Of a DNA stretch of 64,000 bases, positions 7,912 through 16,346 are shown in pieces. Numbering within the stretch: the stretch's first letter is position 1; each line of letters begins with the position of its first letter. The position numbers and the translations under genes were made by a program. Source of the stretch: Paenibacillus doosanensis. GTDB taxonomy: Bacteria > Bacillota > Bacilli > Paenibacillales > NBRC-103111. The notes under the pieces were generated by a model, which saw only the letters and a program-made list of their open reading frames with translations, searched no databases and was not told the DNA's origin. The stretch spans positions 1 to 64,000 of the forward strand of contig NZ_JANYUY010000035.1 of the NCBI RefSeq assembly GCF_025060755.1, given 5' to 3'.

Positions 7912-9417
7912 TTAACTCTCTCCCTTGGATATGAATGTCTTATGCGCTTCCTTATACTTGTTGTCGATGAGCTCGGCGGCTTCGCTGAGCCTGCGCTCGT
8001 TGTCCTCTCCGCTCAGCTGCAGCGTATGCGGGGCTATGCGCCGGGCAACGGGTCCGCCTCCCCCGGTCGATTCCGTCAAATATTGAAGGTCGCTCAGATT
8101 GGAACGCCAGGCGAGCAGCGCTTCCAGCAATTCGTCCTTGATTTCCCGGTATGCGGGGTGGCCGAACAGATCGCTGCGTTCAGAAGGATCATTCAGCCGA
8201 TCGTACAATCGTCCTTCCCGCTCATCGAAGTAATATTCCAATTTCCAATATTTGGTTGATATTGCCGCCGAGCGGTACAGTGTGCCGACCCCGCAGCGGC
8301 GCGGCGACGGCTTCCCGTCGCTTAACGGCCGGAACAAATCATGGCCCTGAACGTACCGGCTGGAAGCGCCGGCCGCCCCCAATACGGTCGCCGTAATGTC
8401 CGTCCATACGGCAAAGTCTCTCGTTTCCCCCGTCGGCAGCGTGCCCGGCATGCTCATGATGAAGGGGACGCGCCAGCTCGCGTCATAATAATTATGCTTG
8501 TCGCTGAACCCGTGATCGTACAGCTGCTCCCCGTGATCGGAGGTGAAGATAATGAGCGTCGACCGGCGAAGCCCGCTGGCGTCGAGATAATCGAGCAGTC
8601 TGCCGATTTGCGCGTCCGTATATGCAGCCAAGCCGTAATATAACCGGCGCTCTTCGTCGATATGCTTCTGCGTTTCCGGGGACTGCAGCGCAGCCTCCAT
8701 CTCCCGTTCCCGGCCCAGAAATCCCAGAAGACGTTTCGTCTGGGCCGGCAGCGCCTCAATATCTCCGGGCCGGTAGTCGATAGGCGGCAGCGGCTTGTCG
8801 CGGTACAGATGCGCCCATGCTCCCGGAGGGTCCAGCGGCGAATGGGGGCTTAGCAGCGAGCAGAAGGCGAAGAACGGCCCCCCGCCCTCTTGCCTGACTT
8901 TTTCCAGCTCTTCGATCGTCCGGTCGACCAAAAACGCCTCCATATGCAGCTCCTCGGGTCTGGATTGGGGGCCGTCGCTTTTTCTGGGGATGCCGTGCGG
9001 TTCCAAGAACCGGGCATAGCTGTCCGAGCCGGAGCCGGAGTTTTTCTCGCCTTCGACCGTATGGACGATATCGAAGGAGCTTGGCAGCGTCCCGAAATGG
9101 GTTTTGCCGATCATCAGGTTCGTATAGCCTTCCTGCTTCAGCGCATCCGGCAGCGTTTGGAACGTTTCCCGGCGCTTGATTCCGTTCTCGATGCATCCGT
9201 GCACCGGCGTATGCAGCCCCGTGATCAAGCTGCTGCGCGCCGGCGAGCATACCGGAGACGCCGTATAAGCTTCTTCGAACAGCACGCCCTCTTGCGCCAA
9301 CCTGTCCAAGTGCGGCGACACGGCGTAAGGACTGCCCATGCAGCCCAGCGTATCGCAGCGCTGCGTATCCGTCATAATGAGTAAAATATTAGGCTTCTCA
9401 GCCGTTTGCCGGTTCAT
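7912..9417 (-). CDS. cytoplasmic type I sulfatase
   Basis: The 501-residue sulfatase has LLIMTDTQRCDTLGCMG (12-28) as first metal region, signature CSPARSSLITG with Cys57 as formylglycine precursor, and second metal site TSDHGEQLYDHG (~295-306). The first metal region carries Asp-Thr where other sulfatases have Asp-Asp/Glu/Gln. No signal peptide. A strong AGGGGGGG ribosome binding site lies 7 nt before the ATG. Its stop is followed immediately by the TTG start of the GH2 gene, a tight coupling that suggests the two products act on the same oligosaccharide. Confidence 0.9.
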   Translation of the reverse strand: MNRQTAEKPNILLIMTDTQRCDTLGCMGSPYAVSPHLDRLAQEGVLFEEAYTASPVCSPARSSLITGLHTPVHGCIENGIKRRETFQTLPDALKQEGYTNLMIGKTHFGTLPSSFDIVHTVEGEKNSGSGSDSYARFLEPHGIPRKSDGPQSRPEELHMEAFLVDRTIEELEKVRQEGGGPFFAFCSLLSPHSPLDPPGAWAHLYRDKPLPPIDYRPGDIEALPAQTKRLLGFLGREREMEAALQSPETQKHIDEERRLYYGLAAYTDAQIGRLLDYLDASGLRRSTLIIFTSDHGEQLYDHGFSDKHNYYDASWRVPFIMSMPGTLPTGETRDFAVWTDITATVLGAAGASSRYVQGHDLFRPLSDGKPSPRRCGVGTLYRSAAISTKYWKLEYYFDEREGRLYDRLNDPSERSDLFGHPAYREIKDELLEALLAWRSNLSDLQYLTESTGGGGPVARRIAPHTLQLSGEDNERRLSEAAELIDNKYKEAHKTFISKGES

Positions 9418-9466
9418 CGTGCATCCCCCCCTGGCCTACAAATGACAAATTGCCGTACGCTTCGGT

Positions 9467-11047
9467 TTAATCCCATGTAATTTCTTGCGTGCGCAGCAAA
9501 TACTCCGTTTTGGTTACTTCCATATACTCCGTCCAAGGAATGACGCCCGTACGCCGGGCCCACTGCTCATGCCGGTCCGCAAGCTCCCGAACCTTCTCGG
9601 GGTATTGATCGGACAGATCGTTTAACTCGATCCGGTCTTCTTCGATATTGTACAGCTCCCACTTTTCCTCGTGCGGCCCCCGATCGCCGCGGAAGCCCCA
9701 GGCCGCCGTAAATTGCCAATCCATTTTGCAGCGGGACAGCAGCTTCCATTTCCCTTGGCGCACGGCCCTATTCCCTTCATGCTCCCAGAACATATACTCG
9801 TGGCCTTCCCGTTCGTTCCCTTCGAGAATCGGCAGCAGGCTTTTTCCTTCGATCGGAATGATCTCGTTGCCGTTATAGGTTTCGGGATATGAAATTCCCG
9901 CCGCATCCAGACATGTGGCCATAATATCCATCAAATGCCCGAATTGATGCGTAATCGCGCCCTGCTGCCTGATTTTTTCCGGCCATCTGGCGATAAACGG
10001 CGTCGAAATGCCCCCTTCGTTGACCATATGCTTGTATAGGCGGAAAGGCGTCGTGCTGACGTTGGCCCACGGGAGATGATAAGCGATGAACGAATCGGCC
10101 GTGCCGGGCGTCTTGTCGCTTTGAAGACCGATCCCTTCCGCGCAGGCGCCGTTGTCCGACAAAAACATCACCAGCGTATTGTCCTCAATATGCAGCTCCT
10201 TGAGCTTCTCCAGCACTTTGCCGACCCCTTGATCCATCCGGTCGATCATGGCGGCGTACACGGCCATTTTCAGATCCCAAGCCTCTTTATTCTCCACCGT
10301 ATCCCAAGCGGGGGCTCCGCTGTCGCGTTCGGTCAGCGGGCTGCTTTTCTCATCCAGCATGCCCATGCCGATCAGGCGATCGTATCGTTCCTTGCGGAGC
10401 TGATCCCAGCCTTTCATGTAAGCGCCCTTGTACTTGGCAATATCCTCTTCGGGAGCCTGCAACGGCCAATGCGGAGCCGTATACGCCAGATATAGGAAGA
10501 ACGGCTTCTCCTGTTGCCCGTATTCGTCAATATAGTCGACGGCGCTGTCGCTAAACCAGTCCGTCGTGTAAAAATCGTCATCCGGAGGCTGAAACGGAAG
10601 ATTGCGCTTAATCAAGGTTTTTATAGGCTCCGGCTTGAAGTAATTGCTGGCGCCGTCAAGCAGCCCCGTATAGCTGTCAAACCCTCGATTATAAGGTCTT
10701 TGCTGCTCTTGCTTGCCGAGATGCCACTTGCCGACCATGAGGGAGTTGTATTGATCCCCCAAAGCTTCCGCTATCGTGACGCATTGCCTGTGAATCGTTC
10801 CCGTATACGCCGGATTGCCGATATCTTCTTCCATAAATCCGAGTCCCGCCTGATGCGGGAAAAGTCCGGTCATGATGGACGCTCGCGTAGGGCAGCAGCG
10901 GGGCGTATTGTAAAATTGCGAAAAGCGCACGCCTTCCCCGGCCAGTCGATCGAGATTCGGCGTATGGATCTCCGAGCCGTAGCATCCTATATCGGAGAAT
11001 CCCATATCATCGACCAGAATCAAAATGATGTTCGGCTGCTTAGTCAT
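9467..11047 (-). CDS. arylsulfatase (type I, cytoplasmic)
   Basis: The 526-residue enzyme is of the classical arylsulfatase type: ILVDDMGFSDIGCYG (10-24) with the canonical Asp-Asp metal ligands, signature CCPTRASIMTG with Cys51 as formylglycine precursor, MVGKWHLG with the conserved Lys and His, and FLSDNGACAEG (~295-305). It differs from the three other sulfatases of the operon, which carry a SDHG-type second site, so it probably removes a different sulfate. No signal peptide. GGAGG lies 7 nt before the ATG, and 21 nt separate it from the second binding-protein gene. Confidence 0.92.
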   Translation of the reverse strand: MTKQPNIILILVDDMGFSDIGCYGSEIHTPNLDRLAGEGVRFSQFYNTPRCCPTRASIMTGLFPHQAGLGFMEEDIGNPAYTGTIHRQCVTIAEALGDQYNSLMVGKWHLGKQEQQRPYNRGFDSYTGLLDGASNYFKPEPIKTLIKRNLPFQPPDDDFYTTDWFSDSAVDYIDEYGQQEKPFFLYLAYTAPHWPLQAPEEDIAKYKGAYMKGWDQLRKERYDRLIGMGMLDEKSSPLTERDSGAPAWDTVENKEAWDLKMAVYAAMIDRMDQGVGKVLEKLKELHIEDNTLVMFLSDNGACAEGIGLQSDKTPGTADSFIAYHLPWANVSTTPFRLYKHMVNEGGISTPFIARWPEKIRQQGAITHQFGHLMDIMATCLDAAGISYPETYNGNEIIPIEGKSLLPILEGNEREGHEYMFWEHEGNRAVRQGKWKLLSRCKMDWQFTAAWGFRGDRGPHEEKWELYNIEEDRIELNDLSDQYPEKVRELADRHEQWARRTGVIPWTEYMEVTKTEYLLRTQEITWD

Positions 11048-11068
11048 TGGATCGCCTCCATTGTTGGC

Positions 11069-12673
11069 TTATTTTTTGTTCAAATACCGGTCGTAAGCGG
11101 CTTGGGAGATGTTCACCGCTTCGTCGATTCCCAGCTTTTTGAGCTGATTGACGTAATTGTCGAAGTTGCCGAGTGGTTCCGCGCCGAGGATGAATTTCAA
11201 TACCATCTCGTCGCTGTACGTGTTCACCTCGGTCATTATTTTGGATCGCTTGTCGTTCTCCTCCGCGGTCAGGCGAATCGGCGGCAGCTGCAGCGCGCTG
11301 TCGACGTCGGGATCGTCGGCCCATTTTTGCCGGATCGCCGCCGAGTCCGGACTTTTGGCCAAATTCGGATTGGCCGCAACATCGGTGAACATCAGTTTGG
11401 GTGCAAAATGAACACGAAGAATATAATTGGCGTTTTCCGTGCCGAACTTCGGATTGTTCAGAATATAATCCGTATACTTCGGCTTGCCGTCTACCATCGT
11501 ATAGGTTTTGCCTTCAATCCCATAGTTGTACAGCATGGCTCCTTCTTGCGTAAAAGCGTAATTAAGCCAGCGAACGGCTTCTACTTTATGCTTGGAGGAG
11601 GTTGTGATCACGGTCTCTTGCCCTTGGTTCGGCACAGGCCAGTCGCTCGGCTGATAATGAATCCGATCTCCCAGCTTTAGCCTTGGATAAGGCGCCGGAA
11701 CGTAGTTCTGCTTCAGCTGCTTGCCGCGGTTATAGGTGCCTACGACCGCATCGACGAATGTGGCGGCTTTGCCGCTGTCGAACAGAGCCTGTGCCTGAGC
11801 TGCTTTTAACCCGGCAAAATCTTTGTTGATGTAGCCTTCCTTGTACCATTTGTTCATCAGCGTAAGGTATTCTTTGAACTGCGGCTGAGTTTGCGCGAAG
11901 GCGACGGTTTTGCCGTCTTTCAGGTAGAAGCCGGGAACGATGCCTAGCGGGCCCATAAACTGCTCTTCCAACCCGTTAGGGACGGGAATATAAGGAGCGA
12001 TGCCCTTGCTGTCCTTGATCGCCTTAAAAAACTTCTCGTACTCGTCAATCGTTTTCGGCACGTCCATCGAGACCGATTTCAGCATGTCCTCGCGGAACAT
12101 AATCCGGCGAAACGGCGCATCCTGCTCCGGCTTGATCATATAGATGGCGGGAAATTTGCCGTCGTCGGTCGTCACCTCGCGCTTCGTTTCGGCGTCGGAC
12201 GTAGCGAGCTTATAGTAATCGGGCGCGTACTTCTCAAGATAGGGAGTCAGGTCCTCGAACACGCCGTCCCGTACCCCTTTCTCCTCTCCGCCGACATAAC
12301 GCCCCGCTCCGGTGATGATGTCGGGCAGCTCGCCGGAAGCGATCATCAGGTTAAATGCCTCCTTCTCCTGCCCTTGAGCCGGATGAATGAACTCGATATG
12401 GATGCCGGTGCGCTTTTCCAACTCCTGGTACACTTCGTTTTGCCCGTAATCGGTAATAAACTGCGATGCGTTCGAGCTCATCGGCGTCCATACTTTTAAG
12501 GTGATCGGCGTCTTGACGATAGGCAGCCCGCTTTCATTCATGTTGGCCGAAGCGGCGGGCTCTCCCGCAGCGCTTCCCGGCGAATTGTCCCCGTTGCAGC
12601 CGGCGAGGGCGGACGCAAGCATTAGGAATGCCGTCCCCCATGCCAATGATTTGCGATGGAACCGAAGTCTCAT
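11069..12673 (-). CDS. solute-binding lipoprotein B of a CUT1-type sugar importer (LipO-like)
   Basis: The 534-residue extracellular solute-binding protein has a lipoprotein signal peptide (lipobox ALAGC, Cys26) and a family-1 sugar-binding fold (TIDEYEKFFKAIKDSKGI, WYKEGYINKDFAGL, NYGIEGKTY). It is a near-duplicate of the binding protein at 14706-16307. The two differ by scattered substitutions, with a cluster around the segment LKLGDRIHYQPSDWPVP, and by a one-residue indel near the C-terminus. It lies downstream of the permease pair, 45 nt after the second permease, and directly before the first sulfatase. It presumably captures sulfated oligosaccharides outside the cell. Confidence 0.9.
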   Translation of the reverse strand: MRLRFHRKSLAWGTAFLMLASALAGCNGDNSPGSAAGEPAASANMNESGLPIVKTPITLKVWTPMSSNASQFITDYGQNEVYQELEKRTGIHIEFIHPAQGQEKEAFNLMIASGELPDIITGAGRYVGGEEKGVRDGVFEDLTPYLEKYAPDYYKLATSDAETKREVTTDDGKFPAIYMIKPEQDAPFRRIMFREDMLKSVSMDVPKTIDEYEKFFKAIKDSKGIAPYIPVPNGLEEQFMGPLGIVPGFYLKDGKTVAFAQTQPQFKEYLTLMNKWYKEGYINKDFAGLKAAQAQALFDSGKAATFVDAVVGTYNRGKQLKQNYVPAPYPRLKLGDRIHYQPSDWPVPNQGQETVITTSSKHKVEAVRWLNYAFTQEGAMLYNYGIEGKTYTMVDGKPKYTDYILNNPKFGTENANYILRVHFAPKLMFTDVAANPNLAKSPDSAAIRQKWADDPDVDSALQLPPIRLTAEENDKRSKIMTEVNTYSDEMVLKFILGAEPLGNFDNYVNQLKKLGIDEAVNISQAAYDRYLNKK

Positions 12674-12718
12674 AGCTTTTCCCCACTTTTCCTATATTTT
12701 AATAAATCGTTTTGAACG

Positions 12719-13609
12719 CTATCCTTTTAAGGAGCCGAGCATGACGCCCTTCATAAAATATTTTTGGCAGAAAGGATAAATAAACAGGATCGGCACCGTT
12801 GCCACAATAATGGTGCAGTACTTAATAACCAGATAGACCAGCGCTTGATCGTCATCCGAAACCGAGGCGCCTTCCAGCAGATTTCCCCCGGCCGAGTTGG
12901 CGATCAATATTTCTCTCAGCAGCAGCTGCAGCGGGAATAAGCCCCGGTCGCGGAGATAGATCATGGCGTTAAACCAGGAGTTCCAGTGGCCGACGGCATA
13001 GAACAGCACCATGACTGCAAGCGTTGCCTTCGTTACCGGGAGAATGATGCGGAATAAAATGACAAAGTCATTGGCTCCGTCGATTTTGGCCGATTCCTCC
13101 AGGCTGTCGGGAATGGCGTTAAAGGCCGTTCTCATCACGATCAAGTTCCACGTTGCGATAATTCCGGGGATGATCAGGGCCAGCCGGCTATCGTACATCC
13201 CCAGATTTTTGACAAGAAGGAAGTGCGGGATCAGCCCTCCGCCGAAATACATCGTGAACACGATCATGATCATCATCGGCTTTTTCAGCATCAAGTTTTT
13301 GCGCGACAGCACGTAAGCACCGATAGCCGTTAACAGTACATTCAGGCAGGTGCCTACAACGACATAGATGATCGTGTTCATGTAACCGATAATAATATTA
13401 GGATTGTTGAATACGATTTCATATCCGACTACGGAGAAGCCGAGCGGCTTCAGCAATATGCCGGTATGCTTCGCCAGCTCAGCCGGCTCGCTGAAGGAAG
13501 CGAACAAGACGTACAGCAGCGGATACAGGCTGACCAATCCGAACAAAACGAGCAAAATGTGGTTGAACGAATCAAAAATCGTTTCCCCGATCGTTTTTTT
13601 GAAAATCAC
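12719..13609 (-). CDS. carbohydrate ABC permease, LplC/YtcP type
   Basis: This is a MalG-class membrane protein of 296 residues with six predicted helices and the cytoplasmic loop EESAKIDGAN...ILP that contacts the ATPase. The C-terminus MKGVMLGSLKG is typical of the YtcP/LplC group. The frame is open to a TTG at 13645 overlapping the previous gene, but the GTG at 13609 is chosen because AAAGGAGG lies 7 nt upstream. It forms the permease pair with the gene at 13623-14570 and sits 13 nt behind it. No ATPase gene is nearby, so a shared MsmX-type ATPase is likely. Confidence 0.88.
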   Translation of the reverse strand: MIFKKTIGETIFDSFNHILLVLFGLVSLYPLLYVLFASFSEPAELAKHTGILLKPLGFSVVGYEIVFNNPNIIIGYMNTIIYVVVGTCLNVLLTAIGAYVLSRKNLMLKKPMMIMIVFTMYFGGGLIPHFLLVKNLGMYDSRLALIIPGIIATWNLIVMRTAFNAIPDSLEESAKIDGANDFVILFRIILPVTKATLAVMVLFYAVGHWNSWFNAMIYLRDRGLFPLQLLLREILIANSAGGNLLEGASVSDDDQALVYLVIKYCTIIVATVPILFIYPFCQKYFMKGVMLGSLKG

Positions 13610-13622
13610 TTTTTTCCCTCCT

Positions 13623-14570
13623 TTACCATAAGCTTTCTTTGACAAATCGGCGGCTCACATAGTTGGCGGCAAGCAAAATGATGAAGTTAATCGATGAATT
13701 GAACAACCCCACTGCCGCGCCGAAGCTGTAATTCGCCTCCTGCAGCCCGCGCCTGTAAACATAAGAAGCGATAACGTCGGCGGTCTCATAGGTTAACGGA
13801 TTGTACAGCAGGATGATCTTCTCGAAGCCTTCGCTCATAATATGACCGAGCCGCATAATCAATAAGATGGTGATGGTCGGAACGAGCGCCGGCAGCGTAA
13901 TATGCATCGCCTTGCGCAGCCGGCTCGCTCCGTCCATCTCCGCAGCCTCATAAAGACTCGGATCGACGGAGGATAAAGCCGCCAAGTAGATGATGCTGCC
14001 CCAGCCCACCTCCTGCCAAATCCCGCTGGAGATGAAGATCGTGCGAAACCATTCCTTCTGCATGAGCAGATTGGTGCGTTCGCCGCCCAGAGCATGGACG
14101 AGATCGTTGATCACCCCGCTGCTCGCCGTAAAATCAACGAGCATCCCGCAGACGACCACGAGCGAAATAAAATGCGGCATGTAGCTCACGGTTTGAACGG
14201 TCCGTTTAAAGATGTGGCTGCGGATCTCGTTCAGCAGCAGCGCCAGCAGGATCGGCGCGGGAAAGCCGAATAAAATTTGATAAACATTGAGTAAAAAGGT
14301 GTTCTTGATGACGCGAAACGCATAAGGGCTCGTAAGAAACTCATTGATATGTTTAAGCCCGACCCAATGGCTGCCCAGGATGCCCTTGAAAGCATTGAAA
14401 TCCTGGAAAGCGATTACAAGTCCCGCCATAGGCACGTAATGAAACAGAATATAGAACACGATGATCGGACAAGCCATAATATACACGTACTTGTTCATGA
14501 TCAGGTCCTTGCGGAGCCTGCTTGCGAACGTCTTGCTTGGCGTTCTGGCCGTCGTTGTTGCCAAGTCCAT
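13623..14570 (-). CDS. carbohydrate ABC permease, LplB type
   Basis: The 315-residue MalF-class permease has the LplB pattern: an N-terminal helix near residues 28-50, FQDFNAFKGILGSHWVGL, six helices, the coupling loop YEAAEMDGASRLRKAMHITLP and a C-terminus ending FVKESLW. It partners the LplC-type permease downstream. AAAGGGG precedes the ATG. A 135-nt gap separates it from binding protein A. That gap contains a promoter-like block repeated from in front of the operon's regulator gene, so the permease and everything downstream can probably also be transcribed from here. Confidence 0.9.
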   Translation of the reverse strand: MDLATTTARTPSKTFASRLRKDLIMNKYVYIMACPIIVFYILFHYVPMAGLVIAFQDFNAFKGILGSHWVGLKHINEFLTSPYAFRVIKNTFLLNVYQILFGFPAPILLALLLNEIRSHIFKRTVQTVSYMPHFISLVVVCGMLVDFTASSGVINDLVHALGGERTNLLMQKEWFRTIFISSGIWQEVGWGSIIYLAALSSVDPSLYEAAEMDGASRLRKAMHITLPALVPTITILLIMRLGHIMSEGFEKIILLYNPLTYETADVIASYVYRRGLQEANYSFGAAVGLFNSSINFIILLAANYVSRRFVKESLW

Positions 14571-14598
14571 TTTGCTTCCCCTTTCCGTTTCGTTGTGG

Positions 14599-14661
14599 CG
14601 TTAGGCCCGCCAACCACCTTGATTGTATGCGGGCTAACGGCGTTTGTTCAATTTGCCATTC
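14599..14661 (-). promoter_or_regulatory. internal promoter/operator with dyad, in front of the LplB gene
   Basis: On the minus strand TTGAAC (14651-14646), an 18-nt spacer and TACAAT (14627-14622) form a promoter, preceded by GAATGGCAAAT. The 13-nt block CAATTTGCCATTC (14649-14661, forward) and its spacing to GATTGTA are identical to the promoter at 18767-18806 in front of the regulator gene. A dyad CGTTAGCCCGC / GCGGGCCTAACG (14639-14599) encloses the -10 box. In RNA it could also be a hairpin that stabilises the upstream binding-protein message. No T-run follows, so it is not a terminator. Confidence 0.55.
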
Positions 14662-14705
14662 ATTTTGGCGTTATGCTATTCTTGCGAGAAACGATGGACG
14701 GTCTG

Positions 14706-16307
14706 TTATTTCTTATTTTCATACCGGTCGTAAGCGGCTTGGGAGATGCTCACCGCTTCGTCTAATCCCAGCTTTTTGAGCTGACTGACATAATTGTCGA
14801 AGTTGCTGAGCGGCTCCGCGCCGAGGATAAATTTCAATACCATCTCATCGCTGTACGTGTCCACCTCGGTCATTATTTTGGAACGCTTGTCGTTCTCCTC
14901 CGAGGTCAGACGGATCGGCGGCAGCTGCAGCGCGCTATCGGCGTTGGGATCGTCGGCCCATTTTTGCCGGATCGCCGCCGAGTCCGGACTTTTGGCCAAA
15001 TTCGGGTTGGCTATATCCGAGAAGGCCAGTTTCGGTGCGAAGTGCACGCGCAGAATATAGTTCGCATTCTCCGTTCCGTATTTCGGGTGATTCAAAATAT
15101 AATCCGTATATTTCGGTTTTCCGTCCACCATCGTATAGGTCTTGCCTTCAATCCCGTAGTTGTACAGCATGGCTCCTTCTTGCGTATAAGCGTAATTGAG
15201 CCAGCGGATCGCCTCCGTTTTATATTTGGAGGAAGTTGCGATTACGGTCTCTTGACCGTTGCCGGCCAGTGGCCAAGTCTTCGGCTGGTAATGAATCTGT
15301 TCCCCTGCCTTTAGCCTGGGGTAAGGGGCCGAAACGTAATTTTGCTTCAGCTGTTTTCCGCGGTTGTAGCTGCCCACGACCGCCTCGACGAGCGTGGCCG
15401 CTTTACCGCTGTCGAACAGCGCTTGCGTCTGGGTCGCCTTTAACCCGGCAAAATCCTTGTTAATGTAGCCTTCCTTGTACCATTTGTTCATCAGCGCGAG
15501 GTATTCCTTGAACTGGGGCTGAGCCTGCCCGAAAGCTACCGTCTTGGCGTCCTTCAAATAAAAGCCCGGAATGATGCCATAGGGTCCCATAAATTGCTCC
15601 TCCAGCCCGTTAGTCACCGGAATATAAGGAGCAATCCCTTTGCTGTCCTTGATCGCCTTAAAAAACTTCTCGTACTCGTCAATCGTTTTCGGCACGTCCA
15701 TGGAGACCGATTGCAGCATATCCTCGCGGAACATGATCCGGCGAAACGGCGCATCCTGATCCGGCTTGATCATGTAGAAGGCGGGAAACTTGCCGTCGTC
15801 GGTCGTCACCTCGCGCTTCGTTTCGGCGTCGGACGTGACGAGCTTGTAGTAGTCTGGCGCGTATTTCTGAAGGTATGGAGTCAGATCCTCGAACACGCCG
15901 TCCCGCACCCCCTTCTCTTCCCCGCCGACATACCGTCCCGCCCCGGTAATGATGTCGGGCAGCTCGCCGGAAGCGATCATCAGGTTGAACGCCTCCTTCT
16001 CCTGCCCTTGGGCCGGATGAATAAACTGGATATGGATGCCGGTGCGTTTTTCCAATTCCTGGTACACTTCATTTTGTCCGTAATCGGTAATAAATTGCGA
16101 CGCGTTCGGACTCATCGGAGTCCATACTTTTAGTGTGATCGGCGTTTTGACGATAGGCAGGCCGCTTTCGTTCATGTTGGCCGAAGCGGCGGGCTCTCCC
16201 GCAGCGCTTCCCGGCGAACTGTCCTCATTGCAGCCGGCGAGGGCGGACGCAAGCAGCAGGAATGCCGTCCCCCACGCCAATGATTTACGATAGAACCGTA
16301 CTCTCAT
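14706..16307 (-). CDS. solute-binding lipoprotein A of a CUT1-type sugar importer (LipO-like)
   Basis: The 533-residue extracellular solute-binding protein has a lipoprotein signal (lipobox ALAGC at Cys26) and a family-1 binding fold. It is very similar throughout to binding protein B at 11069-12673, so the two are a recent duplication flanking the permease pair. The ATG at 16307 is preferred over upstream in-frame GTG/ATG codons because AAGGGGAG lies 8 nt upstream and the paralogue starts with the same MR(L/V)RF. It follows the AraC regulator by 39 nt. The differing segment around LKAGEQIHYQPKTWPLA may alter ligand preference. Confidence 0.9.
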   Translation of the reverse strand: MRVRFYRKSLAWGTAFLLLASALAGCNEDSSPGSAAGEPAASANMNESGLPIVKTPITLKVWTPMSPNASQFITDYGQNEVYQELEKRTGIHIQFIHPAQGQEKEAFNLMIASGELPDIITGAGRYVGGEEKGVRDGVFEDLTPYLQKYAPDYYKLVTSDAETKREVTTDDGKFPAFYMIKPDQDAPFRRIMFREDMLQSVSMDVPKTIDEYEKFFKAIKDSKGIAPYIPVTNGLEEQFMGPYGIIPGFYLKDAKTVAFGQAQPQFKEYLALMNKWYKEGYINKDFAGLKATQTQALFDSGKAATLVEAVVGSYNRGKQLKQNYVSAPYPRLKAGEQIHYQPKTWPLAGNGQETVIATSSKYKTEAIRWLNYAYTQEGAMLYNYGIEGKTYTMVDGKPKYTDYILNHPKYGTENANYILRVHFAPKLAFSDIANPNLAKSPDSAAIRQKWADDPNADSALQLPPIRLTSEENDKRSKIMTEVDTYSDEMVLKFILGAEPLSNFDNYVSQLKKLGLDEAVSISQAAYDRYENKK

Positions 16308-16346
16308 AGCCATCACTCCCCTTAAGTTTTCAAAGCATGGCGATTG

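Noticed and set aside
10514..11680. Plus-strand frame spanning the sulfatase and binding-protein genes
   Set aside because: It crosses two well-supported minus-strand genes and their intergenic gap, and has no ribosome binding site or motif.
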